Positions 21,015-32,065 of a stretch of DNA of 61,497 bases are shown here, one piece after another. A program made the position numbers and the translations under genes. The DNA is from Scytalidium lignicola. Lineage: Eukaryota > Ascomycota > Leotiomycetes. Every line of letters starts with the position of its first letter. The first letter of the stretch is position 1. The notes under the pieces are model-generated. The model was not told where the DNA came from. It made no database searches and was given only the letters and a program-made list of their open reading frames with translations. The stretch is taken from NCBI GenBank assembly GCA_002812745.2, contig NCSJ02000257.1:1-61497 (forward strand), read 5' to 3'.

Positions 21015-23294
21015 ATGGATTTCCTGGAGAAGGCTCGTCATAAGGCGGAGGATGTAGTGTCCCAGGGTACCCAGGCGCAATATCGCAATAATCCCTTCTT
21101 CTCATCACCACCACCACCTCCTCCTCGTCCAGCAGCAGTCACTCAGCCCACCACGGACTCCATATTTGATGTTTATGCAGATTCTGGTCCTGAAACCTCC
21201 TCAAAATCAGTTTTTGATGTTTACGCAGACTCCAGCGTAGATGTTACCTCAAGGTCAGGCTTTGATGATGTTGGTACAAGTACCTCGAGTCAAGATTCGA
21301 AATGCACCGGGGAGGAAGCGCGCCTTACGAAATACACCCAGTTCTACGTCCACAAGAACTCAGTAGATTTTTCAATATGTAACTATTGCTACGGATCTAA
21401 AATTCTACCTTACCCAAGTCTGTGTCGCCAATTTGAGCCATACCGAGCAACATCTGATGAAGACAGCACTGTCTGCGTCTTCTTCCTCCCACGCGTACTC
21501 ATAATGTGGCAGAGTGAGTGTCTCCCTAACGACACTCTTCAGCCGTTATTGCACTACTTCCAAGCAGCTGCACATTATGAGGCGTGTGACGGGCCTACAA
21601 CCATAAAGTCTGGTCCTTATTACGAGCCTCTGAACGGAACAATCCCCGGCCTTGCTATCTGTCCGACCTGTTTTGAGCAGTTCCTCCACAAAACTCCCTT
21701 TGAGTTCAAATTCAGGATGAACCTAGGCAACACAACTTCTAGCCGGTGGGTGTGCGATATGTCACAGCCCTTCTTTCGACGTGTAGTAAAACGTCTTCTC
21801 GAAGACGAACACCCCTCTTTCAACGATTTCGCAAGGGAGGCCAATATACGCATGTCTACACCGTCATGTCCTGGAAAGGACAAACCAACTACTGAATTTG
21901 CGAAGCAATTTCCTGGTATTATGTTCGCCACGTTAGATGGAGGAAGAGGAGGCGTATGTAAAGCTTGCTATCTGGATTATGTGTCGAATACCCCCTTACA
22001 AAGTGTCTTTGGCCCCATTCAGCTTCCATCAGAGCATGCTGGGAAACTTCCATGCGATCTTTCCTCTCGCATTTCAAAAGCGGCAATGCAGTTTGCAATC
22101 CGAAGAGGCGACGTTCAGATCTGGAGAAAAACCGTTCTTGCTGCCGAAAGGTTAACTCCTTGCAACGGTAACCATGGCGTTAGCACAGAAGAGCTTGCTG
22201 GAGAAAAGGAGAGAGTTGGCGAATTAGCTAATTGGTATTGTCTGACTGCCTATCCAATTATTGAAGTCTGCCCATATTGTTACTGGTGCAGAATCTGCTC
22301 GTTTGGAGCAGAACACCTATTTTCTGTCATTGACCAGCCGTGGAGAAAAGGTATCATCTATCAGTGTTATATAAATAAATCAGACACCCCTCTTAGCACG
22401 TCTACTAAAAATTCCGAAAACTTCGAGACAAGTCTAAGTTGGAGAGGCAGACTACTTCTCAATGCTATAATACCAGGCGTCCAGGCCGGCAATTGGTCTC
22501 GTTTACTTGAAGTTGCCAAGGGCATAGCTATGGAGCCGCCTCCGTGTGCTGGAGGTAACAGAGGATTTACAAAAGACTCTGGAAGGAGGTGGTTAGGCCG
22601 TGCCGCCGAGGACACTGCTGATTCTAATGATTGCACTATTGTGTTTTGCGAAGACTGCCATGCTCGTATCATAAAAGGCACTCGTTATGCATACCACTAC
22701 AGTAAAGACCTCACGGAGGCAGCATATATCGCGAGGGGAGATGCCGGCGTCTTCTGCCCGACTTATACTAAACGCACTCGAGCCCTATTACGAGAAGCAT
22801 CAGAGACAGGCCAATTGGCAAAGTTTGCTCAAATCTGGAACTATCGGACTCAGCTAGGGAAGAAAAGAGACTCCTGGATACCAATCCTCCAAAATCAGAT
22901 GTTCCAGCAGCAGATAGCCATGATGCAGACAAACCAGCAAAGTATGTTGAAAGGAAGTGCGATGATGACTGCACTGCATATGAAGGGGGCTGCTAGTGCA
23001 ACAGAGACTCTTATGGGATTTCAAGGTACACAATACGGAAACTCAATTGTAAGTCTATCTATGGCACGATGGCTAATCCGTATTTTGATCTTGATACCAA
23101 CTGATGTTTTTCTTTTTTTATAGATTGGATTTGACCATTGGACACGATCAAGTGCAAATGCTGATATGGCATGGCATAATGCGAGTAATATGCAGGTCGG
23201 AATAGGTCTGGCGGATCCAAGTCTCATGTCAAATACCAACGAGACCCTTATGCAAGCTCTGAGGGATGAAGAAGCATTTAAAGCTGTAGAATAG
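21015..23294 (+). CDS. cysteine-rich protein of unknown function, 734 aa
   Basis: Two exons, 21015-23048 and 23124-23294; the 75-bp intron (GTAAGT...TTTATAG) keeps the frame and adds 56 residues. The N-terminal 90 residues are low complexity: a PPPPPP tract and a repeated SxFDVYADS motif. The body has spaced Cys pairs (ICNYCYG, AICPTCFE, VCKACYLD, VCPYCYWCRIC, FCEDCH), suggesting several zinc-binding units rather than one known finger. A Met/Gln-rich helix (QMFQQQIAMMQTNQQSM) precedes the end. No signal peptide or membrane span. I do not recognise the family. It lies next to the MULE element but is itself intact, with no in-frame stops. Confidence 0.8.
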
Positions 23295-24351
23295 AGAACT
23301 GCGATATCACTTAATACTCCGTGTCCAAGCTGTGATGATATCTTCTTACATTAATGACAATGAATCAGCTTGTCTCTTTGAAAACTTATGAGATTCCACT
23401 CTTGAAAGAATTATATTAGTTTTGTGGGTTAATAGTCGGCGAGGTAGCTGCTGCTCGATTAATCACGCACACACAGTTCACAATGACAAACGGAATAGTA
23501 TACGTGTTGCCATACTTGAGGGGTGATTTAGAATCCTTTTTTTAGATGTTTCCCTTCGATTATTGTATTGAACAGAAACAATAAATCCCTAAAGTAGGTT
23601 TCAAATAAATAGCCTTTAATAATGCTTGCTGTGTAACTGGGTTTTAAATGGAACTTGCTGCACAGGTTATAGACACCGATACGTCAGCTATTTGCGAAGG
23701 CATAATCCTTGCTCCAGAACTCTGCTCTTCGCCTAGGTGGGCTAGGTTGAAGCTCTGCAATGTGGGTTATAGCATTCTGGTCATGGAAGCCAAAAAGGCC
23801 AACAAAAGTATGATGTGATGACNTTTTTTGATTCAATGGGCTTTGTTTATTAATATATTATGGTTGACAACGATGATGGCCATGTGTTGATTACGAGCTT
23901 CATTCTGGATTCGGTCTAGAGGATATCCCCTTGTCCAAGAGGTAATTGGACCCGCCTGGTTCCACTACCAGATTATGCGCGATCGGTTTGGTCACATCAC
24001 CTGCGATATCTCGGCAAAGATAGATTTCTTTGTCTGATGAAGTCACATGAAGTCTCTTTTGCGGAAGATTCTGTCGCCAGAACTTCTGTTTTGAACGCTA
24101 TAAACATCCATTTCAAAGCCTCACGCCCCGCTCTGCACCTTGTATGTGAGAAGGGAGTGACATCTTGGGTCAAAGGTGGGATTGGATGGATGAAGACGAA
24201 TAAGTCCGAGGTGGACTGTGGCTGGCTACAAGGTAGTAAATGCAAGGTTAATGGGAATGCCACAGTATGAGGAGTGAACATGCGGCCCTCAGGATATTTG
24301 GCAGGTAAAAAATTGTGCTTCATTTTTACTTTCTAATATATGCAGATCAAG
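23295..24351. other. spacer, no gene seen
   Basis: Contains an N at 23823 beside a T-run. A 108-codon minus-strand frame (24323-23997) is unrecognised and not called. Confidence 0.45.
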
Positions 24352-26280
24352 TCAGGAAAGTGCTGTTTGAGACATCATGCCTTGGGCTACCGACGCCGCT
24401 ATCGACCTTAGCCGTGCCGTGATTTGGTGATGCACCTCCCTTGGAATCATTTTGCAGTCGTGATGCCGCCAAACCGGCTGAGCAAGGCCAATATCTGCAC
24501 CATTCTCAAGCAGTAACCGCACCAGATCCTCGTGTCCCAGCTCCATTGCCAACTGTACCGGCCTACCGCATTCCATGTAAATGTGGTCAAACCAAGATGG
24601 AAATCCACCCGGCAGGAGAATGCCCAAATCATGATAGCCGGCGTTGACATTTGCTCCGTGAGCGAGCAGCAGCCTCACCAGGTCCGCATCACCCAGATTG
24701 ATAGCCCGGACGAGTGGTGGCATGTACTCTTCTGGTTCAGAACGGTCACCAACAGTCGCATTCATCTCCAAGTCGAATTCGCTATAGTTTCCAGCGGATG
24801 GTGGTCGGTCTGCCTCTTCAAAATCGCACATGACCCCGTTTGCGAGCAAGATGTTGACAATTGGGGTATCCTGCTTGCTCACGGCATGGCCTAATGCTCT
24901 AATGCAAGGAATGCGGTCTGTTCTCTGAACCAGCATTTGCACGAGCTCTTGATTTCCTTTCTGCACTGCACTCAGCAACGGTCGGCCCCCCAAGGTATAC
25001 CCGTGTTCTAGATTGGCGTCGGCGCCATTTGCGAGGAACATTCGCACCATATCGACGTCTTGCAGCCGTGTGACGTAATCTAGTGGTGTTTTTTGGCTAA
25101 AACCAAGCTGAAAGTTTAAATTGACGATGTATTCCTCCAGCAGTGTGGGAACCAGATGTATATACTTGTTCTTCAGCACTGCTTCAAGTGCCTCCTGGCT
25201 TTGTGTTTTGTCAGGCCGCTTCGGTAGGTATGAGCCTGCGGCGGCGATCGGCCTTTTCGTCTTGGTGGAGCGATTATAGAAATAGAATGATTGGTCTTCG
25301 CGTTGCCAGACCAGTTCCCAATCCTCCGTCTTCTCATCAGCAACAGGATGAGATTCCACAGCAGCCGGCACGGCCGGATCCCTTTGGACAGGCGTGGGCA
25401 TGCCCCAGCTAAAACCCGAAAACCTCTCTTCCACGCTTTCGGCAGTTTCACGTTTTCCTTCTTGTTCAAAGCGCATTGCCAATTCATGGGGCTTGAACGC
25501 GGGTTCATATTCTCGCCGTGCAACTTTATCCCAGTCAAGGCCATCGAAATAGCGATGGGCCTTGATTTCAGGTGCCCCATTAAACCCGAGTCGGTCATCT
25601 GGCTTGCGAGTGAGCAGCTTATTTAGAAGATCTTGCGTAGATGCTGGTAGCAATTCGGACACGACGAGAGGTTCCGAGAGGATGTTGCGACGTCTCTGTT
25701 CCACATCTTCATCGTAAAACGGCGGCAATCCCGTTAGCATCTCGAAGAGAAAAGCCCCCAACGTCCACCACTTTGATGCGGTAGTGTCAGTCGGTGCTGA
25801 CGCGTTGCCGGCGAGCAATTCAGGAGCCAGGTAATCCACCGCTGCACTATCACTCGTAGTTTCGATGTTCTTCATCTCTAGATGCAAAAGACCTAAATCG
25901 CAGACAACGACATGCCCTACGGAATCTAAGAGAATGTTCTTCGGCTTCAGCTCGTGATATGAAGGATCTACCTCGTCCAGCCACTCCAGTGCGACAAGAA
26001 TCTCTGCAGCATAGAGTCTTGCCCTGTCAGCATGGAAGCGCTGCGACCGTTGTAGATGGTAGAAGAGGTGTCCACCACAGACAAATGGCCAAAATAAACA
26101 AAACTGCGAGCGTGTTTGCGCAATGAATTTGAGCGGTACGATAAACGGACCATTATGGACTGGTAAAAGAAGTGCCTGCATCATGTTGCAGCGAGGTGGC
26201 ACGTTGGCTTTTTGGATATGGACGGATGCGTAGCAGTTATTGGAGCCAGACTTTCGAATTCTGGCAACAATCCCCTGCAT
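24352..26280 (-). CDS. AGC-type pseudokinase with C-terminal ankyrin repeats
   Basis: An uninterrupted 642-codon frame. Residues 1-270 follow the AGC kinase fold: PFIVPLKF, GGHLFYHLQRSQRF, ILLDSVGHVVVCDLGLLHLE, DYLAPELL, KWWTLGAFLFEMLTGLPPFYD, RLGFNGAPEIKAHRYF. Key positions are altered: the VAIK Lys site reads YASVHIQ, HRD reads YHELKPKN (catalytic Asp to Glu) and DFG reads DLG. The glycine loop is missing. A linker WELVWQREDQSFYFYNRSTKTKR then leads to ankyrin repeats (residues about 400-600). The start ATG overlaps a good splice acceptor (TTTATGCAG before 26274), so an upstream exon with the glycine loop may be lost or unseen. The dispersed repeat begins exactly there. Probably a non-catalytic scaffold, or a 5'-truncated gene. 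Confidence 0.8.
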   Translation of the reverse strand: MQGIVARIRKSGSNNCYASVHIQKANVPPRCNMMQALLLPVHNGPFIVPLKFIAQTRSQFCLFWPFVCGGHLFYHLQRSQRFHADRARLYAAEILVALEWLDEVDPSYHELKPKNILLDSVGHVVVCDLGLLHLEMKNIETTSDSAAVDYLAPELLAGNASAPTDTTASKWWTLGAFLFEMLTGLPPFYDEDVEQRRRNILSEPLVVSELLPASTQDLLNKLLTRKPDDRLGFNGAPEIKAHRYFDGLDWDKVARREYEPAFKPHELAMRFEQEGKRETAESVEERFSGFSWGMPTPVQRDPAVPAAVESHPVADEKTEDWELVWQREDQSFYFYNRSTKTKRPIAAAGSYLPKRPDKTQSQEALEAVLKNKYIHLVPTLLEEYIVNLNFQLGFSQKTPLDYVTRLQDVDMVRMFLANGADANLEHGYTLGGRPLLSAVQKGNQELVQMLVQRTDRIPCIRALGHAVSKQDTPIVNILLANGVMCDFEEADRPPSAGNYSEFDLEMNATVGDRSEPEEYMPPLVRAINLGDADLVRLLLAHGANVNAGYHDLGILLPGGFPSWFDHIYMECGRPVQLAMELGHEDLVRLLLENGADIGLAQPVWRHHDCKMIPREVHHQITARLRSIAASVAQGMMSQTALS

Positions 26281-26395
26281 AAATTAAAAATAAGCTTAAC
26301 TCTAAAACCACCGCAACGGCACGGGTGCGGCAGCTTTCATGCAAGGTACTGGCCGCGCTGGGTAAACTACGGGTAGTACCAATAAGCAAAGCTTC
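26276..26395 (+). repeat. dispersed repeat, long copy
   Basis: Same-order, same-strand match to 5674-5744, with about 50 additional GC-rich bases between the blocks. Its left edge coincides with the 5' coding edge of the pseudokinase gene. Confidence 0.75.
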
Positions 26396-27322
26396 CGTAC
26401 TGAATCCTAATTTAAAAAAAAGGGGGGAGGGGGGAGGGGTTTATCAAATAGTAGTCATACTAATTAAAATATTTGATCAAAGGCTTGAGCCTTTTCGTGG
26501 TTTAGAAGTTGCGTTGGTGGCTTGAGAAGTTAGGGAAAGGCCAGATATTCGTTGTAGTGGGTGGGGTAATATAGTGGTAAATTAATTGCTGCCACCCTCA
26601 CAGCAGAGGCTTTGGAGCTGTATTTTACTGCATTTGATGCGATTATCGATAATATTTATATCATTTTATGAGTATGCACATACGAAATATAACAATATTC
26701 TTGGATATCATGATTTATATGAGAATTTATCATATCATTAAAAATAGTTTTCATTGTAAATGTTTGCTTTGGCTGAAGTATCAATTATGTCCATCTGGGC
26801 GAAATCGAAAATTTATTAATTTTAATGCATGCATCTATTAAAATATATTGTATTTAAGATTGAAAGAGGTTATATAGATCGAGAAAGGAATATTCAGGCA
26901 TCACATGAATGTATCCAGTCAGAACATGCAGATTACTGTCAGAAACTAGTATATATAAGCGGAGGAGGGAACTATATGGCATACGATTATGAAAACGGAG
27001 CTTCAACGCCGTCATTGGTTGTCAAGCAAGGCTTTTATGTTAGATATGAATCACTTCTAAGGTTTGGAATCGAATCCAGTGCCGACACAGAATCTGCGAT
27101 TGAAGACTGGTATCCCATTCTGTGTCCATCTAATCAAGGTCAAACTAAAGAAAAAATACAGCCGTAATCCAGTGCTATGTCCTTGAACTCCTTGCTGATA
27201 TTTACCCCTCACTCTATCATAACTATTCCCTAACCTCATAACCAATTTAACATGACAATGCCCTAACAATACCCCAAGTGTGCCTTCATTCCGGCCCAAA
27301 TAAACCATTGCACATTTCACTC
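26396..27322. other. AT-rich spacer
   Basis: Contains an A-run followed by G-runs (26414-26439, G-quadruplex potential). A + strand open frame at 26829-27167 has no recognised content. Confidence 0.45.
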
Positions 27323-28295
27323 TCATTTTCTAGTGGTGGCTGGAGCAGGCCCGAAAAGCAACGAAGCAAGCAGCTTCAAGGTGTCATCATTGGACTTTTG
27401 CATGTTATAGAATTTACTGTGTTGGATAATCAATATAGTGCCGTCGAAATGGCCCTGAATGATCCGTACATGTTGCGTACCAGTAATAGACAGCATGAAG
27501 ACCTACAAATGAATGCAGTTAGTAGTCATATAAAAATATAATATCTCATAGATGAGAGTCATCTTTGCGACCGTCCTAATGTAGAAACATACCGGATGGA
27601 AATCATGTGTAGCGAAGGCTGATTGATGTAGACGGCTTTTGATTATCCTCACCAGAGCAAGAATTTCTCCCCGGTACAAAATGACATCTTTCCCTTCGAT
27701 ATCAGATATCATCGTGCCCTTCAAGTGCGGAGATTCTCCCTTTTCGTTATGATATATAGACAGCACCACCCACTGAGGAGGAGATTGCCCTGCTGCATTC
27801 GGTGTACGGCCGTCTTCATCAAGTCCCTTGAAACCATATTCGTTGATACTGTACTCGTCAGTGAGAAATGATACTAGGAACAGACTATAGGAAGGGTCGG
27901 ACATACTCTTGATACACCCATTCAGAATTACACTTGATATGTTCCGGTTTTAGCTTGCGAATCCGGTACCCGCCTAGGTAAGCGGCGAGGAAATCGTAGA
28001 GTGAGCGTGCCCGCTCAATGGGGCTTTCTGCGCTGGCGGCATAACTTGGGAATTTTTGGGCAGTCCATCCGTCGGTAGGTCGTACCATGATATCTTGTGG
28101 GTACGGTGTGAAGAAGCATGGGTCAAGTTTGGGCTGCTTGCCCTCAAATGAGTTGTGAAGTTTGCGAATGCCAAGATTGTGGAGATCTTGCGAGTTGAAT
28201 GAGAACTTCCCATGAGAGAGTATGAGCTTTTCAATTTTTCGAACGGCAAGACGGTCGGCCTTGTGTAGTTCCTTCAATTCGTCAAAGGAAGGCAT
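27323..28295 (-). CDS. hypothetical protein, three exons, 274 aa
   Basis: Exons 28295-27907, 27848-27593 and 27502-27323. Introns 27849-27906 (GTATGT, CTGAC, TACAG) and 27503-27592 (GTATGT, ACTAAC, TTTGTAG) have canonical signals, and the joined frame is open to a TGA. The product is soluble, with no signal peptide. The N-terminal third is basic and helical; the C-terminal half looks alpha/beta (QWVVLSIY, DVILYRGEILALVRIIKSRL, VFMLSITGTQHVRIIQGHFD). Family not recognised. The strong splice signals argue for a real, expressed gene. Confidence 0.72.
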
Positions 28296-28874
28296 TGTGA
28301 CTGATGGGAGGTGGTTTGGGATGGAGTTTGGAGAAGAGCGTAGTGAGGAAAGTGATGATGCTTTATCAGTTTATTGATTGTCTTGTTTGCTTGTTTTGCT
28401 TCCCTTGCGGATTATAGAGATGGAGGTTGCATGCCCACAACAAACGGCCGCCGTGATTCCAACATTGTTTCGAGAAGAAACAAATCACGAAGCATCTTGT
28501 TGCGCCGCCACGAACTGGTTGGGAGTCGATGATCCAACATGTTCACGGGTGGATTGACTGCATCCCATCTCATTTCATGCACTGTAATAGTGAACGATCA
28601 CAAGTCATCACAGTCTATGTAACAAAGTGAATGATTACAATCGTAAACCGCTCAAATGACTGTTCTTGACGCTGTACTAGATATGAAGGGCTACCCTCTT
28701 GTTAGAGGTATTATTAGCATATACAAGTGCGCAGGATGCACTTTTGACGTCTCAGCTAGGACACGATGCATACCGTTAAGGACTCACACAGCTTGAGTTT
28801 GAGTATATAAGAGATGAGTTGATCCAGACTTTTAGGTGCTTCAATACAAACTCCAGTTCCTCATCTTCAGCACC
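28296..28874. other. divergent intergenic region
   Basis: Separates the 274-aa gene and the decayed nuclease-like gene, which point away from each other; could hold both promoters. Nothing else seen. Confidence 0.45.
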
Positions 28875-30160
28875 ATGAACATCCTCCCAGAAACCAAGCA
28901 GGATTGGCAATCGGCGGTCGTGAAAGCTAAGATTTCTCATCTCAACATTCATACTTATGAATTAAAATTAAATTCTGCATCCAAGCTCACGTTCGAGCAA
29001 TATCTCCTCCTTCGGAATCTCCGGTTAAAGGGAAGACGGTCCACGTTTAATCCGGTACGCTTTGGCCTTGAGGGGTTTTTCGAGCAAGCCAAGGACTATT
29101 TGAAGAGTTCTGGCGATTGGAAGCTCTACTGCGACAGTTTGGAGTTAAATATACCCAACGAAGAAGCTAATCCTCGATTGGGCACTTTCTCTCTCGTTAA
29201 ATATTACTAATCTCAAGTAACAAAGGTGCAACAGAACGAGGATGATGATTCGAGCGTTATTGTCTCTCCCATTGCAAAACGGACGCGTGCAGGACTTCAG
29301 AAACGCGAAGAAGTACGCCTAGCACTTGCAAAATTGCAACTTACTCCTACAAAGGCTGAGGAGGTCGAGAACCTTTAGATATCGATCCCGACTCCGACTC
29401 CGACGCAGACTTCGACCCAAAACCTAAAGGGAAGCCTAAACAGAAACCAAAACAAGATGAACAGGAGCCTGACCAAAATTCCGAGGAGATGGAGCCTCCA
29501 TCAGAGCAAGTTAGCCCCATTTCCAGAGCCGCTGAACGCATACTCTAGGCACCGGCCAAAGATGAACAGATAGTGAATGTGGCTCTCATTTTGCTACTAA
29601 ACACTCTTACTATCCACACCCACTTGTCCAACGATTGGACTCTCCATAGAAGAGCATTTACAATAAATTTCACAAATTCTTCTTTTCAGGCACGGACTGA
29701 TGGTTATCTCGAAGATAAAGCTACTGGCAAAGTTAGAGCTCTCATAGAGGTAAAACCTTATATCAGGGATAAAGGTCGAGAGCAAACGCGAATGCAAGAG
29801 GCTGCTCAGATGGTGGGATGGATAGCCAACAGCAACCAAAGCACGGAGCCATTACTTGGAAGGTAAGTCATGGAAATAAACTATGGTGTTTCTTTCATGA
29901 GGCTTAATAATGACTGTAATAGGTATTTCCACATATCGCAAGATCGCACAGAGATCTACATCAGCTTCGCTGAGTATGATAACAATTATGTCGAGTACCT
30001 TCGAAAGGGGGACACACAAGGTCAAGCTACGTTTATGACATTACATGAATTCGGACCACGGAATACCCTGAATTCGAGGGATATGAAAGAGCTTGGGCAA
30101 ACCATTCTTGCACTCACATTACGTGCACACGCGGATCAGCAGGTTGAATATGGTTTGTAG
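28875..30160 (+). pseudogene. decayed PD-(D/E)XK-superfamily gene
   Basis: Starts at an ATG at 28875. The C-terminal half carries the recognisable core: ARTDGYLEDKATG, ALIEVKPYIR (ExK motif), MQEAAQMVGWIA, then, after a 60-bp intron (29863-29922, GTAAGT...TAATAG), HISQDRTEIYISFAEYDNNY. This pattern matches a nuclease-fold family common in fungal genomes. A TAA at about 29208 and a TAG at about 29547 each lie where CAA or CAG would continue the frame. The frame also shifts near 29378, before an Asp/Pro/Lys-rich acidic linker. C-to-T stops suggest RIP on a multicopy family member. Confidence 0.75.
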
Positions 30161-30815
30161 TTAGGGAGGGTTCATATGTATCTGTTTTTTCCATCTTTGT
30201 TATATTTGTTTTTTCATCCTTGTTGGTAGCTTAATATATATTCGATCGCCAGACTGGAATCTTCCAGAAAGCTTTTGTTGAATGACGTTTTAGAAATTGT
30301 GCCTAATATTTGAGATAGTAATGTTAATGCAATTGAGGGACTTGCCGTCTGTTTTTAATTATTAATCAACGTGGACGGTAGCTATGCAAGTATGTAGTTT
30401 AAGCTTGAAGAAGTTTAATTATTAAGCCTATGTCATCCTAGAACATGGGGAAAGGATTTCATTTTAGAGATTGCAGAATAATATGAGAGAAATTCCCCTC
30501 CTTTTTTTTGAATCCACTCTTCTGAGAATTGCAACTTATTATCTATGATTATCTATGAAGATCGGCTCGAGAGAGCGAGGTAAAATAAATCGCATGATTC
30601 TTAGTGGCAAGAATTAACCATTTCGAAATTTGGTTCTACCCTCAGCTATTTAGTTGAGATCAGCTGTTCCTCACTAATTATTCCGTCATCTAGATGGAAT
30701 GAATTGTGGGGAATTGAATGGTTGATGTCATAGAAATCATCTTTATAGCATATCGAGACACTGACTACTAGACATGATACCTCAAACCCATTTATTATTC
30801 AATTTTCCACTCAGA
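30161..30815. other. AT-rich spacer
   Basis: No gene seen. Confidence 0.45.
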
Positions 30816-31952
30816 ATGAGATTGTGTATTAGAAATAACCCTGAAGTTGTAGGTGAATATGTCGCTCAATACGTAGTTGGTATGTGAATCAGAGTAAATT
30901 ATTATTTCAGGAAATTATGTCTCTTATGAAGGCGATGATTTTGGACTGAATTATTCACAGATTGTATAAATGACTTCAAACCAACTCGAGAACGACCCTT
31001 CGTCCTTGCACTTTCTCCCGGAGGCAGTTCCCTACTTGCCTACAGGTTCCTCATTGAAAGGTACGGTGTGGGGGAAGTTTCATTTAAAAATGTCGTGACA
31101 TTTAACATGGTATCCCGAGAACTCTCATTTCATTTACAAAATATTAACGACATGGGATTAGGAAGAATATGTATCCCTACCGGGAAACCATCCACAATCA
31201 TATCATACATATATGCAAAAGAATTTCTTTTCTTATATTGACATCCCGAGCAGTAACATTAACATCCTGAATGGCAATTCATTAAATGTGAAGGCCGAAT
31301 GTACCTCATATGAGGCTAAGATAGTAGCTGCAGGAGGTATTGACTTGTTCCTTGGAGGGATAGGATCCCAAGGTCACATTGGGTTCAATAAGCCAGGAAG
31401 CAGCCTTGCGAGTAGAACTCGTATAAAACCATTGGCTTATGAGACTACTATTGAGAACTCACGGTTCTTCGATGGGGATGTTAAAATTGTGCCCCAAAAT
31501 GTGCTTTGACTGTTGGCATACGGACCATCATGGATGTAGGCCTAAGTTTATGGTGTGTATGTTGCTAGTGTTTGCTAATGAGCGATAGGCTAGAGAGGTG
31601 ATTATGATAGCCACAGGTAGTTCGAAGGCACTTGCTGTCAAGAAGTGCGTTGAAGGGGGTGTAAATCACATGTGGATCGCGTCATATTTGCAGAGCCATC
31701 CGTGTACCATGCTTGTAGCAGACGATGATGCCACACTTGAGCTAAAAGTCAAGACTGTCAAAGTAATTCTCCTCTCCAACATCGATATTAAGATCTGATA
31801 GGGCTGATGGATAGGATCAGCATTTCAAGCACATTGAACAGCTTGCTAATAATCTTGCAATTGGCAATGAATCCCCGGCTCAGAGCGCGTTAGATGGAGG
31901 GAGAAAGAACCTTCTGGTCCCTGACCGGGAGGATAACATATATATAGATTGA
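30816..31952 (+). pseudogene. NagB-like glucosamine-6-phosphate deaminase homologue, frameshifted and catalytically altered
   Basis: Five exons: 30816-30879, 30961-31109, 31162-31535, 31589-31762, 31815-31952, all with GT-AG introns in the right phase. The reading follows NagB end to end ([74 protein letters not shown]). Against the E. coli enzyme (literature numbering), Asp72 is Glu (NM-EEY), Asp141 is Gln (GSQGH) and Glu148 is Lys (FNKP), while His143 stays. The phosphate loop reads LSPGGSS rather than LPTGGT. Exon 3 is one base short: a single-base loss near 31501 (before TTGACTGTTGGC) breaks the frame. It is either a dying gene, or a pseudoenzyme with a sequencing error. Confidence 0.82.
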
Positions 31953-32065
31953 ATATCGTCGGGGGTCGGAACTTGGGATCTCAAAATCATGGAAGGAGAG
32001 GAGCCCAGCAATATAGCAGATGTAGTATAGAGAGTTAGTATCATCGCTAGGATGCTAAACTGCGC

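Noticed and set aside
26829..27167. 112-codon + strand frame in an AT-rich spacer
   Set aside because: Composition typical of AT-rich non-coding DNA and no supporting motif.
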